64,000 nt of DNA from Brumimicrobium mesophilum (GTDB lineage Bacteria; Bacteroidota; Bacteroidia; Flavobacteriales_D; Crocinitomicaceae). Made by a program: the position numbers and the translations under genes. This document shows, one piece after another, positions 46,119-54,426 of this stretch. The notes under the pieces were generated by a model that was given only the letters and a program-made list of their open reading frames with translations, did not search any database and was not told the DNA's origin. Where the stretch lies: assembly GCF_003025005.1 (NCBI RefSeq), contig NZ_PVSS01000008.1, positions 1 to 64,000 on the forward strand. The letters run 5' to 3'. How positions within the stretch are numbered: the first letter of the stretch is position 1; the number at the start of each line of letters is the position of its first letter.

Positions 46119-46286
46119 CTCTTTGACTTTTTGAAACAATTCTAATGTGAAACCTCTTTTGATAATAGGATGACCAACAGCAAGGCGCTTTGGGTTTTGA
46201 AAACCAAAGCGTTGACTTTTATCAAAAACTGTTTTTAAAACATGGAGCAACGCAGATAGTGGTTATTCTATTTTCAAAAGATAAAA

Positions 46287-48665
46287 CTACCTTCTACGAC
46301 CAGTATAATTCATAGCCTCACCCTTACCAAATCCATAACTAATTCCGAAAGCAATTTGACGACTACGTAATCCGTAACTATAGTTTTCAAAAGTTTCTTG
46401 ACTCACAAAACTTTCACGAATTCGAGATTGGAAAACATCTCTTACAGACAAGTTCAACATAACTTTTCCTTTTAAAACTTTTTTCCTAACTCCAATATCT
46501 AATGTTGCGTAGTCTGAAGTTTCTCCTTGAACCGTTTCATATCCCGACTGATATCTTCCTGTTAATTCTAAATCAATATCATAAGGCAATTTGAATTTTG
46601 GCGTTAAACGAGCCGACCATTGACTTCCTGAAAAATCGAAGTTTTGATTTTGGAATGTTCCTTTTCTATCAAAATAGTTGAAGTTAAAGTCTGCGTTTAT
46701 TGTTAACCATTTCGTTGGAATGTATTTCCCGTTTGTTTCAAAACCTATTTTAGAATTTGACCCTACATTATATGGACGAGAATAAACTGTATTGTTTTCA
46801 ATTGTAGAAACTCGTTCAATAACATCCGTAGTATACTGATGATATAGACTAGAGCTAAATGATGCTTTCCCTATTCTATAAATACTTGTTAATTCGTAAG
46901 AATCAGTATATTCTGATAGCAAATTTGGATTTCCTGCACGAATGTTAAAATTGTTGGAGATATTAAAGAAAGGATTTAAATCCCAAAGTCTAGGTCTGTA
47001 AATTCTTTTAGAGTAACCTGCTTGAAATGAGATTTTATCCGAGATTTTATATGAAGTATGTAAGGTTGGGAAGAAATCCGTGAAATTTTGATTATTCTCT
47101 TCTTCAGTATTTACAAGAAAAGTATTTAATTCCGTGTTTTCAACTCTCAAACCTCCTTTTACACCCCATTTTTCTTTTTCATAAGCAAGGGTTGAATAAA
47201 TACCCAATACATTTTGCTCATATTCGAAATCATTGGTTTGGTTTTGGTCAATAACATATTCATCAATTACATAATCTTCAACTACATAATCGTTTCCAAC
47301 ATTATTAATTACATATTGCGATCCCAATTCAAGGGTTAAGGCCTTAGTAATTGGATTCATATAATCTGCTTTAAAAGTATAATCAACTTTATTGAAGTTA
47401 GTCGCTGTTCTTTGATCTCTATTTTCTTCAAGACCTGCATTCGTTCTAGAAGTAAACTGTGAATTTTGATCTTTTCCGAAAAAACTTCCAAGTGCAGAAA
47501 GTTGAAGAGAATGCTCCTTGTTATTTCTAAATTGCTTCTTATAATTTAAATCATATTGCCATTTAGGATTAATTGCATCTGTAACTTCCGTTCTCGTCCA
47601 ATTAGATATTAGATCACCATTGCTGTCTAGGTATGAAAATTCTGTTTCTGAAGGTTGATCTTCCAGTTCCAGCGCATAATTTCCTGAAAGCGTTAAAACA
47701 TTATTGTCATTGATATGATAATCCGTTCCTAAAGTGATATTAAAAAACGTTTCATTTCGGAAATTTTCTCCTTCACTTAAAATGGTTTCCTCTGTAATCT
47801 TATTGAAGTTTCTAGATTCAGAAAATCTAGGTTGCTTACGATAACCTCCTCCTAACTGAGTAAACAAATTAAATTTCTCCGTTCTTCTGTTTAAACTTAC
47901 TCCAATACTGTGATTGTCTGGATAACCCGTATTTGCTGTTATCGAACCATTCCAACCTTTTTTCTCCTCTTTTTTCAATATAATATTCAAGATTCCGGCT
48001 GTACCAGAAGCTTCATATTTAGCAGAAGCATTTGTAATTACCTCTACACTTTCAATCATATCTGCAGTGATTGTTCCCAAAGCATTTCCTGACTCGTCAG
48101 CCAAAACAGAAGGTTTTCCGTTGATTAAGATTTGAACTCCTGCTCCACCTCTTAAACTAATATCACCATCGATTCCAACATTCACAGAAGGAATATTGTC
48201 CAAAACTTCAAGCCCACTCATTCCAGTGCTGCTCAAATCCTTTCCAACGTTGAAAACACGTTTATCAAGTTTGAATACTGTTTTTGAAACTTCACCTCTT
48301 ACCTCAACTTCATCTAAAGTTTGACTTTCAGATTCCAATTCAATTTTACCTAAATCAATTTTTCCATCTTCAACAGTGAATTCAGAAATCACAAGGTTGG
48401 AATATCCCATAAAACTAACCTCGATAATAAATTCATCTTTTGTTGTCGCCAACTCAAAAGCCCCTTTTTCATCTGTTGTAGCTCCTGAAAAAACTTCGTT
48501 GGTAACACTGTCTTTTATAACTACAGTAGCATAAGGAATTGCCTGTTTTGTACTTTTTTCAGTTAAAGTTCCAAAAACTTCAATTCGCTCGTTTTGAGAA
48601 AATGAAAATCCCGTAAAGATGAAAAGGGTAATTAAAAGCGTTGAATATTTAATTAAATTACTCAT
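46287..48665 (-). CDS. Outer membrane beta-barrel receptor (CarboxypepD-reg / TonB-receptor-like)
   Basis: The 792-residue protein has a signal peptide, an N-terminal CarboxypepD-reg-like domain (FGTLTEKSTKQAIPYATVVI, about 28-115), a plug-like domain (GLEVLDNIPSVNVGIDGDISL, GVQILINGKPS) and a long barrel of the outer-membrane-barrel type 3 seen in Bacteroidetes. Its last strand (AFGISYGFGKG) is not C-terminal, and the tail is basic. The substrate is unknown. Its start overlaps the DoxX stop by ATGA, so DoxX and the receptor form one operon divergent from a LytS/LytTR pair. Confidence 0.88.
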   Translation of the reverse strand: MSNLIKYSTLLITLFIFTGFSFSQNERIEVFGTLTEKSTKQAIPYATVVIKDSVTNEVFSGATTDEKGAFELATTKDEFIIEVSFMGYSNLVISEFTVEDGKIDLGKIELESESQTLDEVEVRGEVSKTVFKLDKRVFNVGKDLSSTGMSGLEVLDNIPSVNVGIDGDISLRGGAGVQILINGKPSVLADESGNALGTITADMIESVEVITNASAKYEASGTAGILNIILKKEEKKGWNGSITANTGYPDNHSIGVSLNRRTEKFNLFTQLGGGYRKQPRFSESRNFNKITEETILSEGENFRNETFFNITLGTDYHINDNNVLTLSGNYALELEDQPSETEFSYLDSNGDLISNWTRTEVTDAINPKWQYDLNYKKQFRNNKEHSLQLSALGSFFGKDQNSQFTSRTNAGLEENRDQRTATNFNKVDYTFKADYMNPITKALTLELGSQYVINNVGNDYVVEDYVIDEYVIDQNQTNDFEYEQNVLGIYSTLAYEKEKWGVKGGLRVENTELNTFLVNTEEENNQNFTDFFPTLHTSYKISDKISFQAGYSKRIYRPRLWDLNPFFNISNNFNIRAGNPNLLSEYTDSYELTSIYRIGKASFSSSLYHQYTTDVIERVSTIENNTVYSRPYNVGSNSKIGFETNGKYIPTKWLTINADFNFNYFDRKGTFQNQNFDFSGSQWSARLTPKFKLPYDIDLELTGRYQSGYETVQGETSDYATLDIGVRKKVLKGKVMLNLSVRDVFQSRIRESFVSQETFENYSYGLRSRQIAFGISYGFGKGEAMNYTGRRR

Positions 48666-49075
48666 TTTTTGAATTTTAAATTGATTAGCGTATCTACTGC
48701 AAATTTTCCAGGACCCGCAACCATTAAAGTGATATACCCGATTAAATAAAGAAGTGCTTTCTCAAAACCTGCGAAGCCATCTGAGAAATGAATATAAAAA
48801 ACGGCTACAGCCATTGTAATGATTAAAGGAATTAATGATATTCTTGACAACAACCCAATAATTAAAAGTGCTGAACAAAATACTTCCGCAAAAACAGCGA
48901 GTACAAGTGACATTTCCATTCCTATTCCAAAAGGATCAGCGAACTTAATCTCTTCTGAACCAATCAGTTTTGACCATTTTAATAATCCGTGACCTAAAAG
49001 CATTGCGAGCCCCAAAGAAACCCTCAAAACCAATAATCCTAAATCTTTTAGATGTGCGTTGTCTTTAATCACCAT
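48662..49075 (-). CDS. DoxX family membrane protein
   Basis: The 137-residue protein has four transmembrane helices and the DoxX pattern: LGLLVLRVSLGLAMLLGHGL, then KFADPFGIG, EVFCSALLIIGLLSRISLI and GKFAVDTLI. DoxX-like proteins occur in thiosulfate or redox-stress contexts, but the family is broad. It is the first gene of the operon with the outer-membrane receptor. Confidence 0.9.
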   Translation of the reverse strand: MVIKDNAHLKDLGLLVLRVSLGLAMLLGHGLLKWSKLIGSEEIKFADPFGIGMEMSLVLAVFAEVFCSALLIIGLLSRISLIPLIITMAVAVFYIHFSDGFAGFEKALLYLIGYITLMVAGPGKFAVDTLINLKFKK

Positions 49076-49425
49076 TTATTTTTTGATTTCTTAAATCTTC
49101 ACAAATCAAAGGATTTAAACCCGAGATAAAAAATCAAACCCGATGAACAACATTTTGAACCCTGTAAAAGGAAAATTACTGAAGGGTTTTCATTGTAGAC
49201 ACGTAATATCCAATATTCGTAGAATTCAAAATTTAGCCCTGAAAAAACCATATAATTACCTGGTAATAACTGTCCCATTAAATTTTGTTTGGATAATTGT
49301 TAGGTGAATGCTCTCTATTTAATGATGAGAAACCTGAAAATTTTGATCTGTCGTTTGAGCACTCAAAAACGTCGTTTAGTAGAAAATCCAAACAACTCAA
49401 CTTTCTATTCCTTATTTTTACATTT
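49076..49425. promoter_or_regulatory. Divergent intergenic region between doxX-receptor operon and LytS/LytTR operon
   Basis: The region must hold both promoters. A 13-base palindrome ATTACC-T-GGTAAT lies at 49255-49267 and a TATTTTTA box shortly before the histidine kinase ATG. It is a natural place to look for LytTR binding sites, but I could not identify a convincing direct repeat. Confidence 0.35.
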
Positions 49426-50457
49426 ATGATTAATTCAGAATTAAAAAAGATAACGTTCAAAGAGATATTATTTCAAATTGTTTTGAATGTTATCGTCTTT
49501 ATCTTTTTTGCCTTCGACAAACGTCAACCAGAAATTGAGCTATTCAAAATCTACTTCTATCTAAACTATGCCATTCCTGCCTTAATCATCAATTATATTC
49601 TACTACCTAAATTTCTGTACAATAGAAAATACATCGGTTTTGTTTTATATTCTTTGGTTTTAGTCGGGATCATCATCTTTATTGAAGAAGCCATTTTAGA
49701 AAAAATATACTATCCAGACACACGAGGAAGAAAGTTTTTAGGAATTTTCCATAATTTGATGGGAACAATGCCAACCTTAACCGTTTTGGTAGGATTTAAA
49801 TTTGGTTGGGATGCTCTTACGAATCGCAGGAAAGTTGAAGAATTAAAAAGCACTGCAAAAGAGAGTGAATTGCAGTTTTTAAAATCTCAAATCAACCCAC
49901 ATTTTCTATTCAACAATTTGAATAATTTGTATGCACATGCTGTGGAACAATCTCCAAAAACTCCAGATATAATTCTAGAATTATCCGCTGTTTTAAGGTA
50001 TATGCTTTATGATTGTAAAGCAGATTTTGTTTCTCTAGAAAATGAAATTAAACAGATTAAAAGCTATATCAGCTTGAGTGAACTCCAAATTGAAGACAGG
50101 GGTAAAGTGACTTTTACCACAAAAAATATTTCGAATACAAAATTCATCGCTCCATTAATCTTGATCGTTTTTATCGAAAATGCATTTAAACACAGTTCCT
50201 CTAGTCAAAGTGAGGATATTGAGATTGATATTGTATTGGAAGAACTGGAAAACGGAACATTAAAATTCAGTTGTAAAAATACATATAGAAATCAAAGTAA
50301 TATTTCAAATGTGAAAGGTGGTATAGGGCTAACGAATGTTGAGAAAAGATTAGAATTACTCTATCCGAACGCACATGAATTAAAAATAAAAACTATTAAA
50401 AATGAGAACTTTACAGTAGAACTAACCATTGACTTAAATAAAACGACCTCAACATGA
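49426..50457 (+). CDS. Sensor histidine kinase, LytS/YehU type
   Basis: From the ATG at 49426 the protein has 343 residues: four transmembrane helices (about 12-32, 42-60, 72-92, 112-132) and a cytoplasmic HisKA_7TM-less kinase of the LytS class with the phospho-histidine in INPHFLFNNLNNLYAHA, then FIENAFKHSSSS and GGIGLTNVEKRLELLYP (ATP lid). An upstream start is possible but adds a poorly structured 43-residue tail. The stop overlaps the response regulator start by ATGA, so it is a cognate pair. Confidence 0.92.
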   Translation: MINSELKKITFKEILFQIVLNVIVFIFFAFDKRQPEIELFKIYFYLNYAIPALIINYILLPKFLYNRKYIGFVLYSLVLVGIIIFIEEAILEKIYYPDTRGRKFLGIFHNLMGTMPTLTVLVGFKFGWDALTNRRKVEELKSTAKESELQFLKSQINPHFLFNNLNNLYAHAVEQSPKTPDIILELSAVLRYMLYDCKADFVSLENEIKQIKSYISLSELQIEDRGKVTFTTKNISNTKFIAPLILIVFIENAFKHSSSSQSEDIEIDIVLEELENGTLKFSCKNTYRNQSNISNVKGGIGLTNVEKRLELLYPNAHELKIKTIKNENFTVELTIDLNKTTST

Positions 50458-51152
50458 AATGTATAATCATTGAAGATCAATTGCCTGCACAACGAATTCT
50501 AAAAAAATATATTTTAGATATTGAATACTTGCAATTAGAAGCCGTTTTCACCAATGCAATTGAAGCAAATGAATTTCTAAAAACGAATGAAATAGATTTA
50601 ATGTTTTTGGATATTCATCTCCCAAAATTATCAGGAATTGATTTTTTAAAATCATTAAATAATCCACCACATGTTATTTTCACAACAGCATTTTCAGAAT
50701 TTGCTTTAGAAGGCTATGAATTAAATGTTGTTGATTATCTACTCAAACCGTTTTCATTCCAGCGTTTTTTTCAAGCAGTCTCAAAAATAAATTTAAATAA
50801 CAACGGAGATGCTACTACTAATGAATATGCTGAAAACGATAAAAAAGATATTTTTATCAAAAGTGGATTTGATCATATCCGTGTTAAAATAGACGACATC
50901 GTTTACATTATGTCCGATGCAGATTACACCGAAATTCACCTGGAAAACCACAAACATCTTTCCTCTGAAACTTTACGATTTTGGGAACAATCTTTACCCT
51001 CTCAACAATTCAGTAGAGTTCACAAATCTTATATCGTGAACACCGACAAAGTAATGAAGGTTTCAGGAAATCAGATTTACTTGGAGAAAAAGAAGATTAT
51101 TCCAATTGGGAGAGCGTATAAGAATGATTTTTTGAAACGGTTTATTGGTTGA
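50454..51152 (+). CDS. LytTR-type response regulator
   Basis: The 232-residue protein has an N-terminal receiver (IIEDQLPAQRIL; phospho-acceptor Asp in LMFLDIHLPKLSG; Thr/Lys in FTTAFSEFALEGY and YLLKPFSF) and a C-terminal LytTR DNA-binding domain (VYIMSDADYTEIHL, FSRVHKSYIVNTDKV, IIPIGRAYKNDF). It is coupled to the LytS-like kinase. The divergent DoxX/receptor operon is a likely target, by position. Confidence 0.94.
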   Translation: MKCIIIEDQLPAQRILKKYILDIEYLQLEAVFTNAIEANEFLKTNEIDLMFLDIHLPKLSGIDFLKSLNNPPHVIFTTAFSEFALEGYELNVVDYLLKPFSFQRFFQAVSKINLNNNGDATTNEYAENDKKDIFIKSGFDHIRVKIDDIVYIMSDADYTEIHLENHKHLSSETLRFWEQSLPSQQFSRVHKSYIVNTDKVMKVSGNQIYLEKKKIIPIGRAYKNDFLKRFIG

Positions 51153-51206
51153 TTGTTTTCTTGATATCGCATATAATTTGACCTTAATTCATTTGAATAG
51201 TTTCCG

Positions 51207-52793
51207 TTAATCTAATTTCATTTCAGAAACGATAGCATTTGCAGATTCTGTAATTTCTTTAGGGTACTCTTTAATTTCTAAAATTCGAATGGCATTACCC
51301 TGTTTGAGTGTTCCCAATTTTAGTTTATAATCAAAATGAATCGAAGAATTAATAACAGATTCAGTAAAGTGGAATAACTCAAACTGATTATTCAGCATGG
51401 TTGTTAACTCAATATCATGTGTTGATACAAATACTTGGCTCTTCTTTTTTACAATATAGGAAAGCACTGATTTCGCTGATGCGATTCTTTCAATCGTGTT
51501 CGTTCCTTTGAAAAGTTCGTCTAACAATACAATTGAATTGAATTGACCTCCAATAGCATTGATGATTTTTTTGATTTCATCTACTTCTTTATAGAAATAA
51601 CTTTTCGACTCCATTAAATCATCTTCAATCCGGATCAATGAATAGAGTTTAGCAATTGGAAGTCTTGCTTCTGTGGCAAAACAAGTATTCATGGTCATTC
51701 CCGAAATATAGTTCAGTCCAATGGCTCGAATAAAAGTGGTTTTACCCGACATATTTGAACCTGTAAGCAAAACGGAGTGTTTCGTATGTATAGAATTAGT
51801 AACACAATCTGCAACTAACGGATGCATTACATCTTTAAATTCTAAATGATTGACCTCATCCGTTATATTTGGAGTGCAATAATTTTCGAGATTACTTCGT
51901 AGTGATGTGACTGAAATGTAGGAGTCAACTTTACCAATGAATCGAAAAACTTCTTCAATATCGTCAGATTTATTCCTGAGTTTATCAAGAGAACTGAACA
52001 ATAAAAGTGGCTCAAGCAAGAAAGTAATTTTAATCAATTCTAACAAGAACCAATAAGCAGCTTCCATGTCACTATCTACTTTTTGCTCCAGTTTAAAAAA
52101 AGACATTTTCCGACGAATAGAAGAGATAACTTGTATTGACTTTTCAATATTTGAGGAAGCCTCCTTTAGTATTGAGTATGTTAAAAGTTTTTTGGCAACA
52201 GCTCCGGTAACCAATAGCGTAGGAACAGAATTCAAGAAAATAATTGTTTTTCTTTTTAAACCGTAATGAATGAATACATGAACAGGTAAAAGTCCTAAAA
52301 AAAACAAAATCATTGTTGGGTTAATGAAAGAGAGTATGATAGATAAAAGGGCAGTAAAAGATAAAAGTGGAAAAATAAAATACCATTTAGGCTTCGTTTG
52401 TATCTTCTTTTGAAAAAGATCGGATAAATAATAAGCCTGTTTGTGACTTAGTTTGTTGAGTTCATATTGAATATTCAATCGGTCTTCTGGGTTTTCTTGA
52501 AGATACTTGATGACCCTTTCTTGATGGTCAAATTTTATTGTTGGATCAATTGTTCTTAATTGGTGATATAAATACTGCTGTCCTATCTTGGATGTCGTGC
52601 GGTCTATGAAACAAAAAAACAGTTCGAAATCAAGGTCATTACACGTTTGGTCAGAGAGCGTTTGAAAGCTATCTTCAGTGCTACTTCGATCATGATAGCA
52701 TTGAATAAGATCAAAATTAAATCCCTCAGTTTTTAAATGACCGAATGACGACTGTAATTGTTTACGTATTCTTTTTTTTCGTCTAAAAAACAT
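51207..52793 (-). CDS. Membrane-anchored MutS-like ATPase
   Basis: The 528-residue protein has a C-terminal MutS ATPase domain: Walker A GSNMSGKTTFIRAIG (345-359), SYFYKEVDEI, Walker B SIVLLDELFKGTNTIERI (420-437) and STHDIEL (457-463). Unlike true MutS it has no mismatch-binding domain, and instead there are two adjacent transmembrane helices (about 137-156 and 160-176) within the helical core. Such MutS-related proteins are widespread in Bacteroidetes but of unknown role. The start lies four bases after the stop of an Xre regulator gene, placing it in a three-gene unit. Confidence 0.88.
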   Translation of the reverse strand: MFFRRKKRIRKQLQSSFGHLKTEGFNFDLIQCYHDRSSTEDSFQTLSDQTCNDLDFELFFCFIDRTTSKIGQQYLYHQLRTIDPTIKFDHQERVIKYLQENPEDRLNIQYELNKLSHKQAYYLSDLFQKKIQTKPKWYFIFPLLSFTALLSIILSFINPTMILFFLGLLPVHVFIHYGLKRKTIIFLNSVPTLLVTGAVAKKLLTYSILKEASSNIEKSIQVISSIRRKMSFFKLEQKVDSDMEAAYWFLLELIKITFLLEPLLLFSSLDKLRNKSDDIEEVFRFIGKVDSYISVTSLRSNLENYCTPNITDEVNHLEFKDVMHPLVADCVTNSIHTKHSVLLTGSNMSGKTTFIRAIGLNYISGMTMNTCFATEARLPIAKLYSLIRIEDDLMESKSYFYKEVDEIKKIINAIGGQFNSIVLLDELFKGTNTIERIASAKSVLSYIVKKKSQVFVSTHDIELTTMLNNQFELFHFTESVINSSIHFDYKLKLGTLKQGNAIRILEIKEYPKEITESANAIVSEMKLD

Positions 52794-52796
52794 AGT

Positions 52797-53012
52797 TTAG
52801 GAATTAGGATCTTCAACAAACTCGAGAATATCACCTGGTTGACAATCTAGTGCTGCACAAATAGCCTCCAATGTAGAAAACCGTATTGCTTTTGCTTTGC
52901 TTTGTTTAAGTATGGACAAGTTTACTACGGATATACCAACAATAGTGGACAACTCCTTAACTAGCATTTTTCGTTTTGCAAGCATTACATCTAGGTTCAC
53001 AACTATCGCCAT
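52797..53012 (-). CDS. Xre-type helix-turn-helix regulator
   Basis: The 71-residue protein consists of a single Cro/CI-like domain of the YozG type: VNLDVMLAKRKMLVKELSTI, VGISVVNLSILKQSKAKAIR, FSTLEAICAALDCQPGDILE. The ATG at 53012, two bases after the stop of the preceding gene, is used rather than an upstream TTG. The small size and the adjacent membrane protein recall the DUF2975/Xre pairs, although the partner here is different. It probably autoregulates the operon through the palindrome at 53568-53581. Confidence 0.85.
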   Translation of the reverse strand: MAIVVNLDVMLAKRKMLVKELSTIVGISVVNLSILKQSKAKAIRFSTLEAICAALDCQPGDILEFVEDPNS

Positions 53013-53014
53013 AA

Positions 53015-53518
53015 TCAAATTGTTAATGAGTCCTCAAATGAAGAAATGAAAGATTCGTAATTATTCTGATTCCTTTTCCATGACCATCCACCAAATAATG
53101 TAGTGGATACAAATTGAATAGACACAGTCTCATCTTCATTAGGTTCTATTTGAATATAGATGTTCTCACCCCATGTCCAGAAATTAGTCACTGTACCGCA
53201 CAAAATACTATGACTCTCTTTATCAGTATCAAGAAGCTGAAATTCCGAATTATCAATCACCTCAATTATTTTATCATAAAGTAAATCTTCTGAAATCTCA
53301 CTTTTTTGATTGTAGAATTTTCTTTCAAGAAAGAAGTTTAGCGAGTTTAGAAACCATGACTTGTAACTCAAACTTTTTCGAATCATTAGGTTAAAAGCTA
53401 GCAATCCAATAGGTATTGTGAAAATAAGTAAAGGTAGCCAAGACTCCCCTGTATAAATGCGAATCAACTTGTACACTACAAAAATGGCTAGTGTAAAAAG
53501 TAATGGTGCTTTGTTCAT
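53015..53518 (-). CDS. Small membrane protein with C-terminal soluble domain, unknown
   Basis: From the ATG at 53518 the protein has 167 residues: two N-terminal membrane helices (about 5-22 and 28-48) and a soluble domain of about 110 residues (LYDKIIEVIDNSEFQLLDTD, GENIYIQIEPNEDETVSIQF, GGWSWKRNQNNYESFISSF). I do not recognise the family. Earlier in-frame TTG codons lie inside the presumed promoter. It is the first gene of the operon with the Xre regulator and the MutS-like ATPase. Confidence 0.75.
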   Translation of the reverse strand: MNKAPLLFTLAIFVVYKLIRIYTGESWLPLLIFTIPIGLLAFNLMIRKSLSYKSWFLNSLNFFLERKFYNQKSEISEDLLYDKIIEVIDNSEFQLLDTDKESHSILCGTVTNFWTWGENIYIQIEPNEDETVSIQFVSTTLFGGWSWKRNQNNYESFISSFEDSLTI

Positions 53519-53532
53519 CAATGTGTTTTTGA

Positions 53533-53581
53533 CAAATATACTAAAAACATTAATCAATTAACGATAAACGTTAATTAACGT
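53533..53581 (-). promoter_or_regulatory. Promoter and candidate operator of the membrane protein/Xre/MutS-like operon
   Basis: On the minus strand TATATTTG (53540-53533) is a perfect TAnnTTTG -7 element, 15 bases before the ATG. Upstream, at 53568-53581, ACGTTAATTAACGT is a perfect 14-base palindrome located around the -33 region, a natural operator for the small Xre protein. The -33 TTG itself is not obvious. Confidence 0.5.
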
Positions 53582-53629
53582 CTTTATGAAACGGTTTGTG
53601 AATTGAAATTATTAATAGCAAATTCGCTT

Positions 53630-53785
53630 CTAAAGTGTTGTGTCATAGACTGCCTTATTTGCACGACAAATCTCATATTGCTCTGTTGGATACGGACGCC
53701 AACCTTTCGTATATAGTCGCCAATTATATCCATAATAAGGTGATAACCCCAAATAACTAATCCCAATCCATTCCCAAAGGGTCAC
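53630..53785 (-). pseudogene. C-terminal gene remnant
   Basis: The minus-strand frame reads LWEWIGISYLGLSPYYGYNW and RLYTKGWRPYPTEQYEICRA to a stop at 53630. It has a protein-like aromatic-rich composition but no start; the upstream codon is a TGA where TGG would fit (KLLD-stop-VTLWEW). The protein family is not recognised. The rest of the 53582-53926 gap shows nothing else. Confidence 0.4.
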
Positions 53786-53926
53786 TCAATCCAAAAGTTT
53801 TTATGGTTACAATCATAAAAACTTAAATAAATATCCTAAAAAGTAGACTACAACCATATAAACAGCTCTAAACTCCTATTTCATCAGCGATTAAGATTGA
53901 CTTTCTGCGTCAATTAAGGTTGACCT

Positions 53927-54423
53927 TTATTTCAACAAAAGCTGCAAAAACAGCAAATCCAACCAATTGTCAAACTTAAAACCTGCTTCTTTAAAAGTTC
54001 CGACTTCTTTAAATCCGAACTTTTTATGAAATTCAATACTTCCATTGTTTGAAGCATCTACTCCTGCAATCATTGTATGGAAACCATTTTTCTTGGCTAA
54101 TATGATAAGTTCTTGCAAAAGTTGTTTACCTATTCCATGAGTTCTGTAGTCTTTCTCAATATAAATAGAGTGTTCAACGCTGAACTGAAAACCGTCAAAA
54201 GGTCTAAATATCCCGAAAGTTCCATAACCAATCACAATATTTTCACTTTCTGCGACAATCACAGGCAATCCATCTTTCTTTTTTGCCTTAACCAATTGAG
54301 TTGAAAATCATACGTTCTCTCATTGTAATCATAAACCACTGTTGAGTTGAGAATTTCATAATTAATGATTTCGAGGATTCTATCCACATCCTTTTCTTCG
54401 GCTTCTCTAATGACTATTTCCAT
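53927..54423 (-). pseudogene. GNAT family N-acetyltransferase with a frameshift (PAT/YncA-like)
   Basis: The N-terminus from the ATG at 54423 (MEIVIREAEEKDVDRILEII, NSTVVYDYNERTYDFQLNWL) and the larger C-terminal part (KKKDGLPVIVAE, EKDYRTHGIGKQLLQELI, AGVDASNNGSIEFHKKFGF) lie in different frames that meet at a run of six A residues near 54281-54290 (CAAAAAAG). Seven As would restore W-L-R-Q-K-K-K-D-G and a 165-residue phosphinothricin-acetyltransferase-like protein with the acetyl-CoA motif R-T-H-G-I-G-K. It may be a real lesion, a slippery contingency site or an assembly error. It starts three bases after the EamA stop. Confidence 0.85.
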
Positions 54424-54426
54424 GGC

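Noticed and set aside
53584-53766. 60-codon minus-strand frame
   Set aside because: Another frame of the same DNA reads as a better protein (LWEWIGISYLGLSPYYGYNW), so this one is a shadow of a gene remnant.
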